From: Allobosea sp. 47.2.35
GTDB lineage: Bacteria > Pseudomonadota > Alphaproteobacteria > Rhizobiales > Beijerinckiaceae
Length of the DNA stretch: 64,000 nucleotides
Direction: 5' to 3'
Assembly: GCF_024655635.1 (NCBI RefSeq)
Contig: NZ_JANLGI010000001.1
Location: 447,435-511,434 of the forward strand
Part shown: in pieces, positions 7,683 through 17,025 of the stretch
How positions within the stretch are numbered: position 1 is the first letter of the stretch
Layout: the number at the start of each line of letters is the position of its first letter
Program-made: the position numbers and the translations under genes
Notes under the pieces: generated by a model
What the model was told of the DNA's origin: nothing
Seen by the model: only the letters and a program-made list of their open reading frames with translations
The model's database searches: none

Positions 7683-8225
7683 TCAGTCGGAGCTGCTGTC
7701 GAGGACCGCCTTCAGGCGCGGCGCGAGCGGGCGAACGGTGTCGGCGAAGCGCGCGCCCTCGGCGCGGAACGCCAGCATCCGCGCGAATTCCACCCGGGGT
7801 GCCTGCAAGGCCTCCGCCTTCTGGGCCGCGTTCAACCCGACGAGGCCGCTCGCGCCGGCATCGAGCTTGGCGCGCAGCGCGTCGATCTCGCTCTGGGGTG
7901 CGAGCGCGGCGAGGCCGCGGAAGGTTTCGCTGACCGCGATCTTCCAGCTTTCGGCGGTGAAGCCCGCAGCCCGGATCAGGCCGCGCTCGGCGGAATCGCG
8001 CTCGAACCACTCGCCGACGATCTCCTCGTCATAGGCGAAGGAGCCGAAACCCGGCTGCAGCGCGGCGATGAGCTCCGCGACCTTGGCGACCTCGTCGCGC
8101 GTCAGGGCCACTGCGGGATCGGCGGCGAACAGGAAGCCGGCGCAGAGCACGGCAGACAGGAGACGGCGCTTCGGGCGGCGCGCGGCGGCGGCACCGTGCT
8201 TGCGGGCGCTTGAAATCGACAGCAC
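7683..8225 (-). CDS. Small exported protein of unknown function
   Basis: 180 aa; I do not recognise a family. It has a basic N-terminus then a signal peptide (RRLLSAVLCAGFLFAADPAVA). The mature part is about 135 residues, mostly helical, with few aromatic residues and no Cys. I chose the GTG at 8225 because GGAAGGGA lies seven bases upstream; an ATG-type extension to 8303 has no signal. It lies 51 bases upstream of the autotransporter-like gene on the same strand and may be co-transcribed with it, the globin and ialB. Confidence 0.65.
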   Translation of the reverse strand: MLSISSARKHGAAAARRPKRRLLSAVLCAGFLFAADPAVALTRDEVAKVAELIAALQPGFGSFAYDEEIVGEWFERDSAERGLIRAAGFTAESWKIAVSETFRGLAALAPQSEIDALRAKLDAGASGLVGLNAAQKAEALQAPRVEFARMLAFRAEGARFADTVRPLAPRLKAVLDSSSD

Positions 8226-8448
8226 TCGAAATCCCTTCCAAGGCCGAGAATGAAGGCTGTCGGCACGGCCCATTCGGCAAAGCGGAGCAGCGCTTTCGCG
8301 CAATTCGATCCGGACCTTAGGAAGAGGGTGGCTTGCCCGTCTGCGCGGGGAGCGAAGGGGCTTTGCAGGAAACGAACATCGCGCCGGGTATTTTTCAGGG
8401 AATGACGGTTCGTCAGCGGCAGACCGGCATCGCGCGCCTTCATCCGAG

Positions 8449-9453
8449 TCATTCCTCGCCTTTCGGGAGGGCGGCGCGGCGACTCAGGATATCCGCCCGG
8501 AACTCGGAAGGCGTGGCGTCGAAGCGCTTGCGGAACGCGCGGTTGAACGAGGAGACGTCGGAGAACCCGACATCATAGGCGATCGTGGTGATCGTGCTGG
8601 AGGCGAGGTCGCGCTCCTTCAGCAGGCGGATGGCGTGTTCGAGCCTCTGTCCGCGGACGAAGTCCGAAAACGTCGTCCCGGCATTCTCGAACAGGCGCTG
8701 GACATAGCGCACCGTGACGCCCTGGCGCCGTGCCACGGCCTCGATCTGCAGATCGCGATCACAGAGGCGTTCGAGGACGTCCTTCTGCACGAGCTTGAGG
8801 CGGGCGCCTGCGATACTGCTTTCGTTGCGTTCGGTCCCGCCGCGCACCACGCCGGCGAGGACCAGGGCCGTGAGATCGTAGACATGGCGCGCCGCCGCCT
8901 CGGCGACCTTGACCGAGCCTGGCGGATTGCGGCGCAGCAACGCGACATAGTCCTTCAGCAGCGACATGCCCTCCGTCGCCGCCGGGATCACGTAGCTCGC
9001 GTCGAGATCGATGCGGGGCGCGCGGGCGACCAGCAGCCGGCGGTCGAGCGAGACGAAATCGAAGGAGGTGGAGCGGCCGTGCCAGCATTCGTGGCAGGTG
9101 CCCTCGTTGACGAGCACGAGATCGCCCGCGCCGATCCTGATCGGCGGCTTGCCCGCGACCGAAATCTCGCGTTCGTCGTCCTGGATCGTCCAGACGTAGT
9201 TCTGCCGGCCGTCCTGCAACTGGTCGCGCGCCCGGATGCCACGCATCGGCGTGAAGCGGCCATGGGAGACGAGAAGCTCGCTGGGCAGCGCCATCGCTTC
9301 GAGATCGACGCGGATCGTGTCGTTGTCGGCGGGGAGCAGCCGCCGCCCGCTCCAGACATGCCGGGCCATGAAATCATGCAGGAAGGCCATCCGCTCGCCG
9401 CGCGGAATCTCTTCCGTCGATAGCCGCTGCATCGCAAACGGTGCGATCGTCAT
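8449..9453 (-). CDS. AraC family transcriptional regulator (copy 1)
   Basis: 334 aa. The N-terminal effector domain has the AraC-binding-domain-like layout (about 20-190; IRIGAGDLVLVNEGTCHECW). The C-terminal double HTH covers about 225-330 (RRQGVTVRYVQRLFENAG and TIAYDVGFSDVSSFNRAFRK). The ATG at 9453 was chosen because it aligns with the neighbour's N-terminus (MTIAPFAM against MTAAPFPM); the longer frame to 9495 does not. It is a clear paralogue of the next gene, which lies 168 bases upstream on the same strand. No target genes are obvious: the neighbours are the secreted-protein cluster and an ABC importer. Confidence 0.85.
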   Translation of the reverse strand: MTIAPFAMQRLSTEEIPRGERMAFLHDFMARHVWSGRRLLPADNDTIRVDLEAMALPSELLVSHGRFTPMRGIRARDQLQDGRQNYVWTIQDDEREISVAGKPPIRIGAGDLVLVNEGTCHECWHGRSTSFDFVSLDRRLLVARAPRIDLDASYVIPAATEGMSLLKDYVALLRRNPPGSVKVAEAAARHVYDLTALVLAGVVRGGTERNESSIAGARLKLVQKDVLERLCDRDLQIEAVARRQGVTVRYVQRLFENAGTTFSDFVRGQRLEHAIRLLKERDLASSTITTIAYDVGFSDVSSFNRAFRKRFDATPSEFRADILSRRAALPKGEE

Positions 9454-9621
9454 GCGAGGGCTCCGGCTTCGACGAAGTAGGAGCCATTCCCCCACCGTTC
9501 AGAGGGGGCGGACGCTATGGCGGGGGAGGATGGGCCGTCTCGGATCGCGGCGAACAGATTTTGCAGCCGGCGAACAAAGCAGCGGTTTTTCCGCGGCCGG
9601 ATTGCAAAAGCCTAGCTTGAA

Positions 9622-10596
9622 TCAGCCTTTCAGGGCGCTGGCCCTGACGTCGGAGGGCGTCGCCTCGAAGCGCCGCCGGAAGGCCCGGTTGAAGGAGGTG
9701 ACGTCGGAGAAGCCGGCATCAAAGGCGATGGTCGTGATTGTACAGGAGGCGGGATCGCGCTCGCGAAGCATGCGAAAGGCGAGGTCCAACCTCTGGTCGC
9801 GCACGAAGTCCGAGAAGGTCGTTTTCTCTGTCTCGAACAGGCGCTGGACATAGCGCGGCGTGATGCCCTGGCGCCGGGCGACCGCCTCGATCCCGAGGCC
9901 GGGATCGGCAAGCCGCTCGAGGATATCCTTGCGCACGAGCTTCAGCCGCGCCGCCGCGATGCTGCGGGCATTGCGCTCGGCGCCGCCATGCACGAAGCCG
10001 TCGAGGACCAGGGCGGCGAGGTCGTAGACATGGCGGGAGGCGATCTCGCTCGCCTTGACCGATCCGGGCGGATGACGGCGCAGCATCTCGACATAGCCGG
10101 AGAGCAGCGACAGCGATGCCGATGCCGCCGGTATGACATAGCTCGCTTCCAGCGCGACGCGCGGTGCCAGGCTCGCCAGCCGCCGCTGGTCGAGAGAGAG
10201 CACGTCGACCGACATCGGCTTGCCCTGCCAGAACTCGAAGCAGACCGCCTCGTTCAGGAGCAGGACATCGCCGGCCGAGACCTTGACCATCCTGCCGCCA
10301 TCGACGGCGACCTCGTGGTCCTCGTTATGGATCGTCAGCGGATAGTGCTCGCGGCCGTCCTGAAGCAGGCCGCGCGTCCGCGCGCCATGCATCGGCGCAT
10401 AAAGGCCGCGGCCGACGGTCAGCCCGCCCGGCAGCATCATGGCTTCCATATCGATCCGGATATTGTCCCGGTCGGCCGGGCGGAATTCCAGCCCGCCGAC
10501 ATGGCGCGCGACGAAGTCGTGCACGAAGGCCATCTGTTCCCGGCGCGGGACATCATCCGTCCGCAGTCGCATCATCGGGAACGGGGCTGCCGTCAC
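9622..10596 (-). CDS. AraC family transcriptional regulator (copy 2)
   Basis: 324 aa, collinear with the adjacent AraC protein throughout. Both share DFVARHV-like N-terminal sequence, a sensor block reading VKVSAGDVLLLNEAVCFEFW here, SYVIPAASASLSLL, RHPPGSVK and ARHVYDLAALVL. The HTH block is RRQGITPRYVQRLFETEKTT with DAGFSDVTSFNRAFRRRF. A local gene duplication is the simplest explanation. The sensor parts differ more than the DNA-binding parts, so the two may sense different ligands while binding similar sites. Confidence 0.85.
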   Translation of the reverse strand: MTAAPFPMMRLRTDDVPRREQMAFVHDFVARHVGGLEFRPADRDNIRIDMEAMMLPGGLTVGRGLYAPMHGARTRGLLQDGREHYPLTIHNEDHEVAVDGGRMVKVSAGDVLLLNEAVCFEFWQGKPMSVDVLSLDQRRLASLAPRVALEASYVIPAASASLSLLSGYVEMLRRHPPGSVKASEIASRHVYDLAALVLDGFVHGGAERNARSIAAARLKLVRKDILERLADPGLGIEAVARRQGITPRYVQRLFETEKTTFSDFVRDQRLDLAFRMLRERDPASCTITTIAFDAGFSDVTSFNRAFRRRFEATPSDVRASALKG

Positions 10597-10717
10597 TGCG
10601 CTCTCTCGGTGATGATGGTCGGCCCAATTCCTCTATTATCGGATCGATTTCCGCACAAGCGGGGTCCATTCCAGGTTGCAGAGTGCGCGCAGCCTTCCCC
10701 GCACCGGAGACGGGCCG

Positions 10718-11497
10718 TCAGGCGTGGTGCAGGATCTGTCCGAGGAACTTGCGCGTGCGCTCGTTCTGCGGCGCCGAGAAGAACTGCTCCGGCGGCGCTA
10801 TCTCGACGATCTCGCCGGCATCCATGAAGATCACGCGGTCGGCGACCTTGCGGGCGAAGCCCATCTCGTGGGTGACGCAGATCATGGTCATGCCGCTCTC
10901 GGCCAATTCTACCATCGTGTCGAGGACCTCGCTGACCATCTCGGGGTCGAGCGCCGAGGTCGGCTCGTCGAACAGCATGATCTTCGGGTTCATGCAGAGC
11001 GAACGGGCGATCGCGACGCGCTGCTGCTGCCCGCCCGAGAGCTGCACCGGGTATTTATGCGCCTGTTCGGGGATGTGGACGCGCTCCAGGATCTTGCGGG
11101 CCGTCACCTCGGCCTCGGCCTTGGGCGTGCCGCGCACCTTCATCGGCGCCAGCGTGCAGTTCTCCAGCACGGTCAGGTGCGGAAACAGGTTGAAGCTCTG
11201 GAACACCATGCCGATCTCGCGGCGGATGTCCTCGATGCCCTTGAGCTTGGCATGAACGGTGGTGCCGTCGATGACGATCTCGCCCTTCTGGTGCTCTTCG
11301 AGCTGGTTCAGGCAGCGGATCAGCGTCGACTTGCCCGAGCCCGAGGGGCCGCAGATGACGATGCGCTCGCCGCGCGAGACGGTGAGGTCGATATCGCGCA
11401 GGACATGGAAGTCGCCATAGAACTTGTCGACCTTGCGCATTTCGATGATCACGTCGCCGATCTCATGGTCGGTGGCGGACGGGGCTGTCGCGGACAT
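10718..11497 (-). CDS. Polar amino-acid ABC transporter ATPase
   Basis: 259 aa GlnQ/AapP-type ATPase. Walker A is GPSGSGKST, the Q-loop is in [15 protein letters not shown], the signature is [15 protein letters not shown], Walker B is [14 protein letters not shown] and the switch His is in VTHEM. The ATG at 11497 gives a normal-length N-terminus. It is the last gene of a four-gene importer (two permeases, binding protein, ATPase) and is set off from the binding-protein gene by a hairpin. It couples ATP hydrolysis to uptake of an amino acid or related polar solute through the two neighbouring permeases. Confidence 0.93.
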   Translation of the reverse strand: MSATAPSATDHEIGDVIIEMRKVDKFYGDFHVLRDIDLTVSRGERIVICGPSGSGKSTLIRCLNQLEEHQKGEIVIDGTTVHAKLKGIEDIRREIGMVFQSFNLFPHLTVLENCTLAPMKVRGTPKAEAEVTARKILERVHIPEQAHKYPVQLSGGQQQRVAIARSLCMNPKIMLFDEPTSALDPEMVSEVLDTMVELAESGMTMICVTHEMGFARKVADRVIFMDAGEIVEIAPPEQFFSAPQNERTRKFLGQILHHA

Positions 11498-11530
11498 CTG
11501 CAAAAACCGTTCTGGATGACAGTCGAAAGA

Positions 11531-11555
11531 GGTGCCCGGCGCGAAGCCGGGCACC
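11531..11555 (-). terminator. Intercistronic hairpin after the binding-protein gene
   Basis: A perfect 10-bp stem GGTGCCCGGC / GCCGGGCACC with a GCGAA loop, lying 13 bases beyond the binding-protein stop and before the ATPase gene. There is no U-tract. Such hairpins often protect the upstream message or reduce read-through, so that binding protein exceeds ATPase. Confidence 0.6.
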
Positions 11556-11567
11556 CGTCAGGCATGA

Positions 11568-12389
11568 TCAGAACTGCGGCATCGCCGGCAGCTTCGGCAG
11601 CGGGATGCCGAACCACTTCTGGTTGATCTTCGAGAGCTCGCCATTGGCCTCGATCTCGGCGATGAACTTGTTCGAGAACTCGGCCAGCGCCGTGTCGGCC
11701 TTGCGGAAGGCCATGCCGTTGGCCTGCTCGCGCAGCGTGATCTTCGGCTCGATATTGAGCTGCGGGTAGTCCTTGAGGAGCTGGGCGAGGATGGTGTTGC
11801 TTGCGCCCATCGCCTGGACCTGGCCGGAGATCAGGGCCTGCAGCGCGGTTGCATCGTCGTCGAAGCGCTTGAGCGGCGTGCCGGCCGGCGCGACGGCGCT
11901 GATCGCGGTGTCCTGGGTCGAGGCGCGCGCGACGCTGATCGTGACCGGCTTCAGGTCTTCCGCCGTCTTGATGTTCAGGCTCTTGGGGGCGAGCACGTAG
12001 ATCGTCAGCGTGCTGTAGGGGTTGGAGAACAGCACCTGCTTCTGGCGCTCGGCGGTGATGCCGAAGGTGGCGATCAGCACGTCGACCTTGTTGGTCAGCA
12101 GATAGGGGATGCGGTTCGGGCCGGTGACCGGCACGAGCTCCAGCTTCACGCCGAGCGCCTTGGCCATCAGGGCGGCGACGTCGGCATCGTAGCCGGCCGG
12201 GTTCTGCTGGGCGTCGGTGCCGCCGAAGGGCGGGTAATCGGTCAGCACGCCGACTATCAGCTTGCCGCGTGACTTGATCTCGTCGGGCGTGGCGGCCTGG
12301 GCAGGCGCGGTGTTGAGAGCTGCGGCGGCGAGGCCGGCGAAGACGAGCGCGCCGAGGCTGCGGCGGCAAATCGATTTAAACAGTGACAT
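11568..12389 (-). CDS. Amino-acid ABC transporter substrate-binding protein
   Basis: 273 aa periplasmic binding protein of the family 3 (lysine/arginine/ornithine/glutamine-type) group. A signal peptide spans residues 1-32 (FAGLAAAALNTAPAQAATP). The mature domain opens with EIKSRGKLIVGVLTDYPPFG, the normal ligand-site first strand, and holds the hinge region around AEDLKPVTISVARAS. There is no lipobox Cys. It lies directly downstream of the two permease genes and delivers its ligand to them. The ligand class, an amino acid or related acid, is inferred from family only. Confidence 0.9.
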   Translation of the reverse strand: MSLFKSICRRSLGALVFAGLAAAALNTAPAQAATPDEIKSRGKLIVGVLTDYPPFGGTDAQQNPAGYDADVAALMAKALGVKLELVPVTGPNRIPYLLTNKVDVLIATFGITAERQKQVLFSNPYSTLTIYVLAPKSLNIKTAEDLKPVTISVARASTQDTAISAVAPAGTPLKRFDDDATALQALISGQVQAMGASNTILAQLLKDYPQLNIEPKITLREQANGMAFRKADTALAEFSNKFIAEIEANGELSKINQKWFGIPLPKLPAMPQF

Positions 12390-12434
12390 GGGTCGTTCTC
12401 CTCTGAGGGTGGGCTTCGTGTTGCGTAGCCGCGC

Positions 12435-13085
12435 TCAGCGCGCGGCGACGAGGAGCTTTTGCTCCATTCGCTTGCTGTAGGCCGAGAGCGGCCGGCAGAT
12501 GACGTAGTAGACCAGCGCCACCAGCGCGAAGATCGTGAAGGGCCGGAAGGTGGCGTTGTTGATGATCTGAGCCGCGCGCGTCAGCTCGACGAAGCCGATG
12601 ATCGAGGCGAGCGAGGTGCCCTTGATCAACTGCACGAGGAAGCCGATCGTCGGCGGGATCGCGATGCGGATCGCCTGCGGGGCGATGATCAGCACCATCT
12701 TCGGGGCGTAGCGCAGGCCGAGCGAGGTCGCAGCCTCCCATTGCCCGCGCGGCACGACCTCGATGGCGCCGCGCCAGATCTCGCCGAGGAAGGCGCTGGC
12801 ATGGAGCGAGAGGCCGAGCGCGGCCGCCGTCCAGGGATCGACCGACCAGCCGAACAGACCCGGCACGAAGAAAGCGAGGAAGAGCTGCATCAGCAGCGGC
12901 GTGCCCTGGAAGACCTTGATGTAGCCGGCCGAGGCGACCCTCAGCCATTTGTACTCGCCGGTGCGGGCGAGCGCGACCAGCGCGCCGCCGAGCGCCCCAC
13001 CGAGGAAGGCGACGAGCGAGAGCAGCAGCGTCCAGCGCACCGCCATGAGGATGTAGATGATGTCGGGGGAGCCGAGTGTGCGCAT
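12435..13085 (-). CDS. Amino-acid ABC transporter permease
   Basis: 216 aa membrane protein of the HisM/GlnP type, about five transmembrane segments. The EAA-loop is EAATSLGLRYAPKMVLIIAP, in the expected place before the last segments. The N-terminus (WTLLLSLVAFLGGALGGALV) is the first TM. It is the second permease of the heterodimer and lies nine bases after the first permease's stop. Confidence 0.9.
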   Translation of the reverse strand: MRTLGSPDIIYILMAVRWTLLLSLVAFLGGALGGALVALARTGEYKWLRVASAGYIKVFQGTPLLMQLFLAFFVPGLFGWSVDPWTAAALGLSLHASAFLGEIWRGAIEVVPRGQWEAATSLGLRYAPKMVLIIAPQAIRIAIPPTIGFLVQLIKGTSLASIIGFVELTRAAQIINNATFRPFTIFALVALVYYVICRPLSAYSKRMEQKLLVAAR

Positions 13086-13094
13086 CGTCTCACC

Positions 13095-13763
13095 TCACCG
13101 GGTTGGCTTGCGCAGGAAGCTGCGCTCGATGGCGGCGAAGACCGTCCAGAAGAAGACGGAAAGGCCGAGATACATGCAGGTGACGACGAAATAGACCTCG
13201 AAGCTGCGGAAGGTGCGCGACTGGATGTCGCCGGCCACCGCCGTCAGCTCGCTCGCCGCGATCGCCGAGCAGACGCTGGTGTTCAGCATCAGCAGGATGA
13301 ACTGGCTGGTCAGCGAGGGGTAGATCGCCTGGATCGCGGGCTTCAGGATGATGTAGCGGAAGATCTGGAGCGGGCGCATGCCCAGCGACTTGCCGGCCTC
13401 GATCTGCCCCTTCTGGATGCTCTCGATGCCGGCGCGGATGATCTCGATGCCATAGGCGCCGACATTGACGACCAGCGCCAGCAGCGCCGCCGTGTTCGAG
13501 GTCATCTTCAGGCCGAGCGAGGGCAGGCCGAAATAGATCATGAAGATCTGGATCAGGAACGGCGTGTTGCGGATCAGCTCGATATATTCGTCGATGATCC
13601 AGACCAGCCATTTCGGGCCCGAGGTCTTGCCGAGCGCGCCGGCGACCGAGACCACCATGCCGATCGCCATCGCCAGCGCCGAGAGCACGAGCGAATTGAA
13701 CAGACCCTGCAGCAATTCGGGCCAGGCCGCGAAGACGTCGGCGAAATCGAACTCATAGCTCAT
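13095..13763 (-). CDS. Amino-acid ABC transporter permease
   Basis: 222 aa HisQ/GlnP-type permease. The EAA-loop reads EAGKSLGMRPLQIFRYIILK. TM segments include SLVLSALAMAIGMVVSVAGA near the N-terminus. It is the first gene of the four-gene importer, 112 bases downstream of the SDR gene on the same strand. Co-transcription with the upstream catabolic genes is therefore possible, and the importer may bring in the substrate of that pathway. No clear promoter is visible in the 112-base gap. Confidence 0.9.
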   Translation of the reverse strand: MSYEFDFADVFAAWPELLQGLFNSLVLSALAMAIGMVVSVAGALGKTSGPKWLVWIIDEYIELIRNTPFLIQIFMIYFGLPSLGLKMTSNTAALLALVVNVGAYGIEIIRAGIESIQKGQIEAGKSLGMRPLQIFRYIILKPAIQAIYPSLTSQFILLMLNTSVCSAIAASELTAVAGDIQSRTFRSFEVYFVVTCMYLGLSVFFWTVFAAIERSFLRKPTR

Positions 13764-13875
13764 GCGGGCAGGCCCCTCCGGGGCTTCCGCTGCTCAACAG
13801 CCTGCATCGATCCTGTCCTCCGTGAGTATCCGGCCGGCTTGGCGCCCGCTTCTCGGTGTTGTCGGTCCAGTCTTG

Positions 13876-14637
13876 CTACAAACGTGGGATCAGCAAGCCG
13901 CCATCGACGTTGATGACTGTCCCCGTCGCATAGGCGAATTGCCCGCTGGTCAGGGCGGCGACCGCGGCCGCGACATCCTCGCCTTCGCCCCAGCGTCCGG
14001 CGGGGATCAGCCCGTCGGCGATGCGCGCATCGTATTTGGCGGCGACCTTGGCGGTCATGTCGGTGCGGATCACGCCCGGCCGGACCTCGAAGACCGGAAT
14101 GCCCTCCGGCGCGAGCCTGACCGCCAGTGCCTTCGCCCACATCGAAAGCCCGAGCTTCGAGACGCAGTATTGCGCCCGGTCGATCGAGACGAGCTCGGTC
14201 GAGGCCGAGGTGATGAAGACGATGGCCGGCCGTTCCGGCCTGTCCGCCAGCATCGCCCTGGCGACTTCCTGACTCAGGAAGGCGGCGCCGCGCAGGTTGA
14301 TGTCCATCACGAGGTCGAAGCTCTCCTCCGTGATCTCCAGCATGTCGCCGCGTATGGGCGCGCCGATGCCGGCATTGGAGACGAAGAGATCAAGTCGACC
14401 GAAACCGGCCTTCACGCCCGCGACGAGACCGGCATGGCTTGGGACGGCCGCGACATCGTGCTTGAAGAAGCGCGCCTTCGCGCCAGCCGCTTCGAACAGC
14501 CTCAACGCTTCGGTGACGGCCTCGTCCTCGGCGATATCGGTGAAGGCGATGTCGTGGCCGGCCTTGGCCAGCGCCACGCCGATGGCGCGGCCGATGCCGC
14601 GCCTTGCGCCGGTGATGAGGGCGACGGGACGCGTCAT
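13876..14637 (-). CDS. Short-chain dehydrogenase/reductase
   Basis: 253 aa classical SDR. The cofactor motif TGARRGIGRAIG is at the N-terminus, followed by NAGIGAP, the catalytic Ser in FITSASTELVS and the YCVSK pair (Tyr/Lys). The C-terminus (TGTVINVDGGLLIPRL) is typical. FabG-like members oxidise 3-hydroxyacyl or other secondary alcohols with NAD(P). In this cluster, oxidation of the hydroxyacyl-CoA made by the neighbouring enoyl-CoA hydratase would fit. The ATG at 14637 is one base from the hydratase stop codon at 14639, so the two are tightly coupled. Confidence 0.88.
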   Translation of the reverse strand: MTRPVALITGARRGIGRAIGVALAKAGHDIAFTDIAEDEAVTEALRLFEAAGAKARFFKHDVAAVPSHAGLVAGVKAGFGRLDLFVSNAGIGAPIRGDMLEITEESFDLVMDINLRGAAFLSQEVARAMLADRPERPAIVFITSASTELVSIDRAQYCVSKLGLSMWAKALAVRLAPEGIPVFEVRPGVIRTDMTAKVAAKYDARIADGLIPAGRWGEGEDVAAAVAALTSGQFAYATGTVINVDGGLLIPRL

Positions 14638-14638
14638 C

Positions 14639-15412
14639 TCATTCTCCCCGATAGGTCGGCGTGCGCTTCTGCTGGAAGGCTGCAACGCCTTCCTTCACGT
14701 CGTCGGTATAGGAGACGAGCGAGCTCGCCAGCGTCTCCATGATCGCGCCGCTATCCTCGTCCTCGGCGGCGTTGATGAGCTGCTTGACGATGAGGTTCGC
14801 GACCGGGCCGCGCTGGCAGATGCGCTCGGCCATGGCCTGTGCTGCCGCGAGCGCACCGCCCTTCTCGACGATCTGATCGACGATGCCGAGCGAAAGCGCC
14901 TGCTCGGCGGTGACGATCTCGCCGGTGAGCGCAAGGCGCCGCGCGACCTGCCCGCCAAGGCGCTTCACGAGACGCTGCGTGCCCGACCAGCCGGGGATCA
15001 TGCCGAGCCCGGTCTCGGGCAGGCCGATCTTGGCCTGAACCTCGCAGACGCGGATATCGGCGGTGACGGCGAGTTCGAGCCCGCCGCCGAGCGCATGGCC
15101 GTTCATCGCGGCGATGACCGGCGGCTTCATCCGCGCCAGCTTGTCGAAGACGCGGTGGCCGGAGCGGACCCAGCCCTGGCCCATTTCCAGCGGAGACAAT
15201 CCGCCCCAGGCGACGATGTCGCCGCCGGCGCAGAAGGCCTTGCCCTCAGCCGTCAGGATGACCGCGCGCACCGAGCGGTCGGCGTCGACGGCGTCGGCGA
15301 AACGGCCGAGCAGGCCGACCATGACATCGTCGAGCGCATTGAGTTTTTCCGGCCGGGCGAGCGTGATCGTCGCGATGCCGGCGGCAATGTCGAGGCGGAC
15401 GGGGTCGCTCAT
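14639..15412 (-). CDS. Enoyl-CoA hydratase/isomerase family protein
   Basis: 257 aa crotonase-fold protein. The first oxyanion-hole block is AEGKAFCAGGDIVAWG; the second is ALGGGLELAVTADIRV. LPETGLGMIPGWSGTQRL carries the usual catalytic Glu position. Its start overlaps the CoA-transferase stop by four bases and its stop nearly touches the SDR start, giving a coupled CoA-transferase, hydratase and dehydrogenase unit. The likely reaction is hydration of the enoyl-CoA produced by the acyl-CoA dehydrogenase encoded across the divergent promoter. Confidence 0.88.
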   Translation of the reverse strand: MSDPVRLDIAAGIATITLARPEKLNALDDVMVGLLGRFADAVDADRSVRAVILTAEGKAFCAGGDIVAWGGLSPLEMGQGWVRSGHRVFDKLARMKPPVIAAMNGHALGGGLELAVTADIRVCEVQAKIGLPETGLGMIPGWSGTQRLVKRLGGQVARRLALTGEIVTAEQALSLGIVDQIVEKGGALAAAQAMAERICQRGPVANLIVKQLINAAEDEDSGAIMETLASSLVSYTDDVKEGVAAFQQKRTPTYRGE

Positions 15413-17001
15413 GCCGCCCTCGCAGGGAGATCGAGGCCGATGAGGGCCTCATTGAACAGCGCGGCGTCCATCAGCTTCGGGGGCTTCGGCACCAGCAGCG
15501 GGAACTCGCTCTGGGCGAGGATGTCACGCTCCAGATCGACGCCCGGCGCGATCTCGGTGACGACGATGCCCTCGGCCGTCAGCTTCATCACGCAGCGCTC
15601 GGTGACATAGGTGATGTCCTGGCCCTGGGCGATCGCACGAGGGCCGGAGAAGGAGATGTGCTCGACTGCCTCGACCAGCTTCTTCACCTTGCCTTCCTTC
15701 TCGATGACGAGCTTGCCATCCGCGATCGCGAGCTTGGCGGCGGCGCTGAAATAGCCGGAGAAGACGATGCGCTTGGCCCGCGCGGTGATGTCGATGAAGC
15801 CGCCGGCCCCGGCGGTGACATGCGGACGCACGCCGAGCTTCGAGACGTTGACGCAGCCCTGCCGGTCGATCTGCAGGAAGGAGAGCAGCGACAGGTCGAA
15901 GCCCGCTCCCTGAAAGTAAGTGAACTGGTAGGGGGAGGGGACGATGGCTTCGGCATTGGAGGCGCAGCCGAACTGGAATTCGAGCAGCGGCACGCCGCCG
16001 ACGGCGCCCTGCTCGATCACCCAGGTGACCGCGCCATGCTGGCCTTCCTCGATCAGGATGCGCGGGACATTGGCCGAGATGCCGAAGCCGATATTGACGG
16101 CGTCGCCATGGCGCAGTTCCTGCGCAACTCGGCGCGCGATGACCTTGGCGACGTCGAAGGCCGGGGTCTCGAAGCTCGACAGCGGCCGGCGCACCTCGCC
16201 GGAGATGGCGGGGTCGTAGACGGTCTGCGTCGTCTGCATCTGGTCGGGCGCGACCACGATCGCATCGACGAGGATGCCGGGCACGAAGACGGCCTGCGTG
16301 TTGAGGCTGCCGGCCTCGACCACGCGCTTCACCTGCGCGATGACGATGCCGCCATTGTTGCGCACTGCCAGCGCCTGATCGAGCGGGCCGAGCAGGCCGC
16401 CTTCATGCTCGTAGGAGAGGTTGCCGCGCTCGTCCGCCGTGGTGGCGCGGATGATTGCGACTTTCGGCACGATGCTGCGGAAATAGAGCCAGTCCTCGCC
16501 GTCGAATTCGACGCGCGACACGATCGGCTCGGCCATGGCGCGGGCGTTCATCGCGCAGCCCTGATGCGTCGGGTCGACGAAGGTCTCCATGCCGATCTTG
16601 GTCAGCACGCCCGGACGCTTCGCTGCGGCCTCGCGGTGCATGTCGAACAGGATGCCGCTCGGGATGTTGTAGGCCGGGATCTCGTTGCCCGTGACCATCT
16701 TCCAGATCGCGGGCGGCTCGGCCGAGGACGGGCCGGACGGGTAGGAGCCGCCCATGATCCGAGCCAGCAGGCCGGGCTTGGCGATGTGGTCGACGCCCTT
16801 GACGCCCCACATGTCGCCGGCCGCGATCGGATGCAGCGTCGTCAGGTTGCGCGGGTGGCCGGACGCATCGAAGCGCCGGCCGATCGCCGCCAGAACGGCA
16901 TCGGGGCAGCCGAGGCCGGAGGAGGAGGAGACCGTGACGATCGCCTCGTCCGGGATCAGGGCGGCGGCTTCGTCGGCGGAGAGGATGCGGGGGAAGGCCA
17001 T
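15409..17001 (-). CDS. Fused acyl-CoA:acetate/3-ketoacid CoA-transferase
   Basis: 530 aa; alpha and beta halves of a family I CoA-transferase in one chain (YdiF/acetoacetate-type layout). The alpha half has DAVLAAIGRRFDASGHPRNL and GTFVDP-like sequence; the beta half carries the active-site Glu in WVIEQGAVGGVPLLEF. It transfers CoA from a donor such as acetyl-CoA to a carboxylate, activating it for beta-oxidation. It lies 24 bases after the LacI gene and overlaps the hydratase start by four bases. The acid it activates is unknown; family members act on short-chain or keto acids. Confidence 0.88.
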   Translation of the reverse strand: MAFPRILSADEAAALIPDEAIVTVSSSSGLGCPDAVLAAIGRRFDASGHPRNLTTLHPIAAGDMWGVKGVDHIAKPGLLARIMGGSYPSGPSSAEPPAIWKMVTGNEIPAYNIPSGILFDMHREAAAKRPGVLTKIGMETFVDPTHQGCAMNARAMAEPIVSRVEFDGEDWLYFRSIVPKVAIIRATTADERGNLSYEHEGGLLGPLDQALAVRNNGGIVIAQVKRVVEAGSLNTQAVFVPGILVDAIVVAPDQMQTTQTVYDPAISGEVRRPLSSFETPAFDVAKVIARRVAQELRHGDAVNIGFGISANVPRILIEEGQHGAVTWVIEQGAVGGVPLLEFQFGCASNAEAIVPSPYQFTYFQGAGFDLSLLSFLQIDRQGCVNVSKLGVRPHVTAGAGGFIDITARAKRIVFSGYFSAAAKLAIADGKLVIEKEGKVKKLVEAVEHISFSGPRAIAQGQDITYVTERCVMKLTAEGIVVTEIAPGVDLERDILAQSEFPLLVPKPPKLMDAALFNEALIGLDLPARAA

Positions 17002-17025
17002 GGGTTACGTCTCTTCGGAAAGGGT

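Noticed and set aside
10718-13763. Idea that the AapJ-like protein at 35090 belongs to this importer
   Set aside because: The importer has its own binding protein and the two loci are over 20 kb apart with different regulators; functional sharing cannot be excluded but is unsupported.
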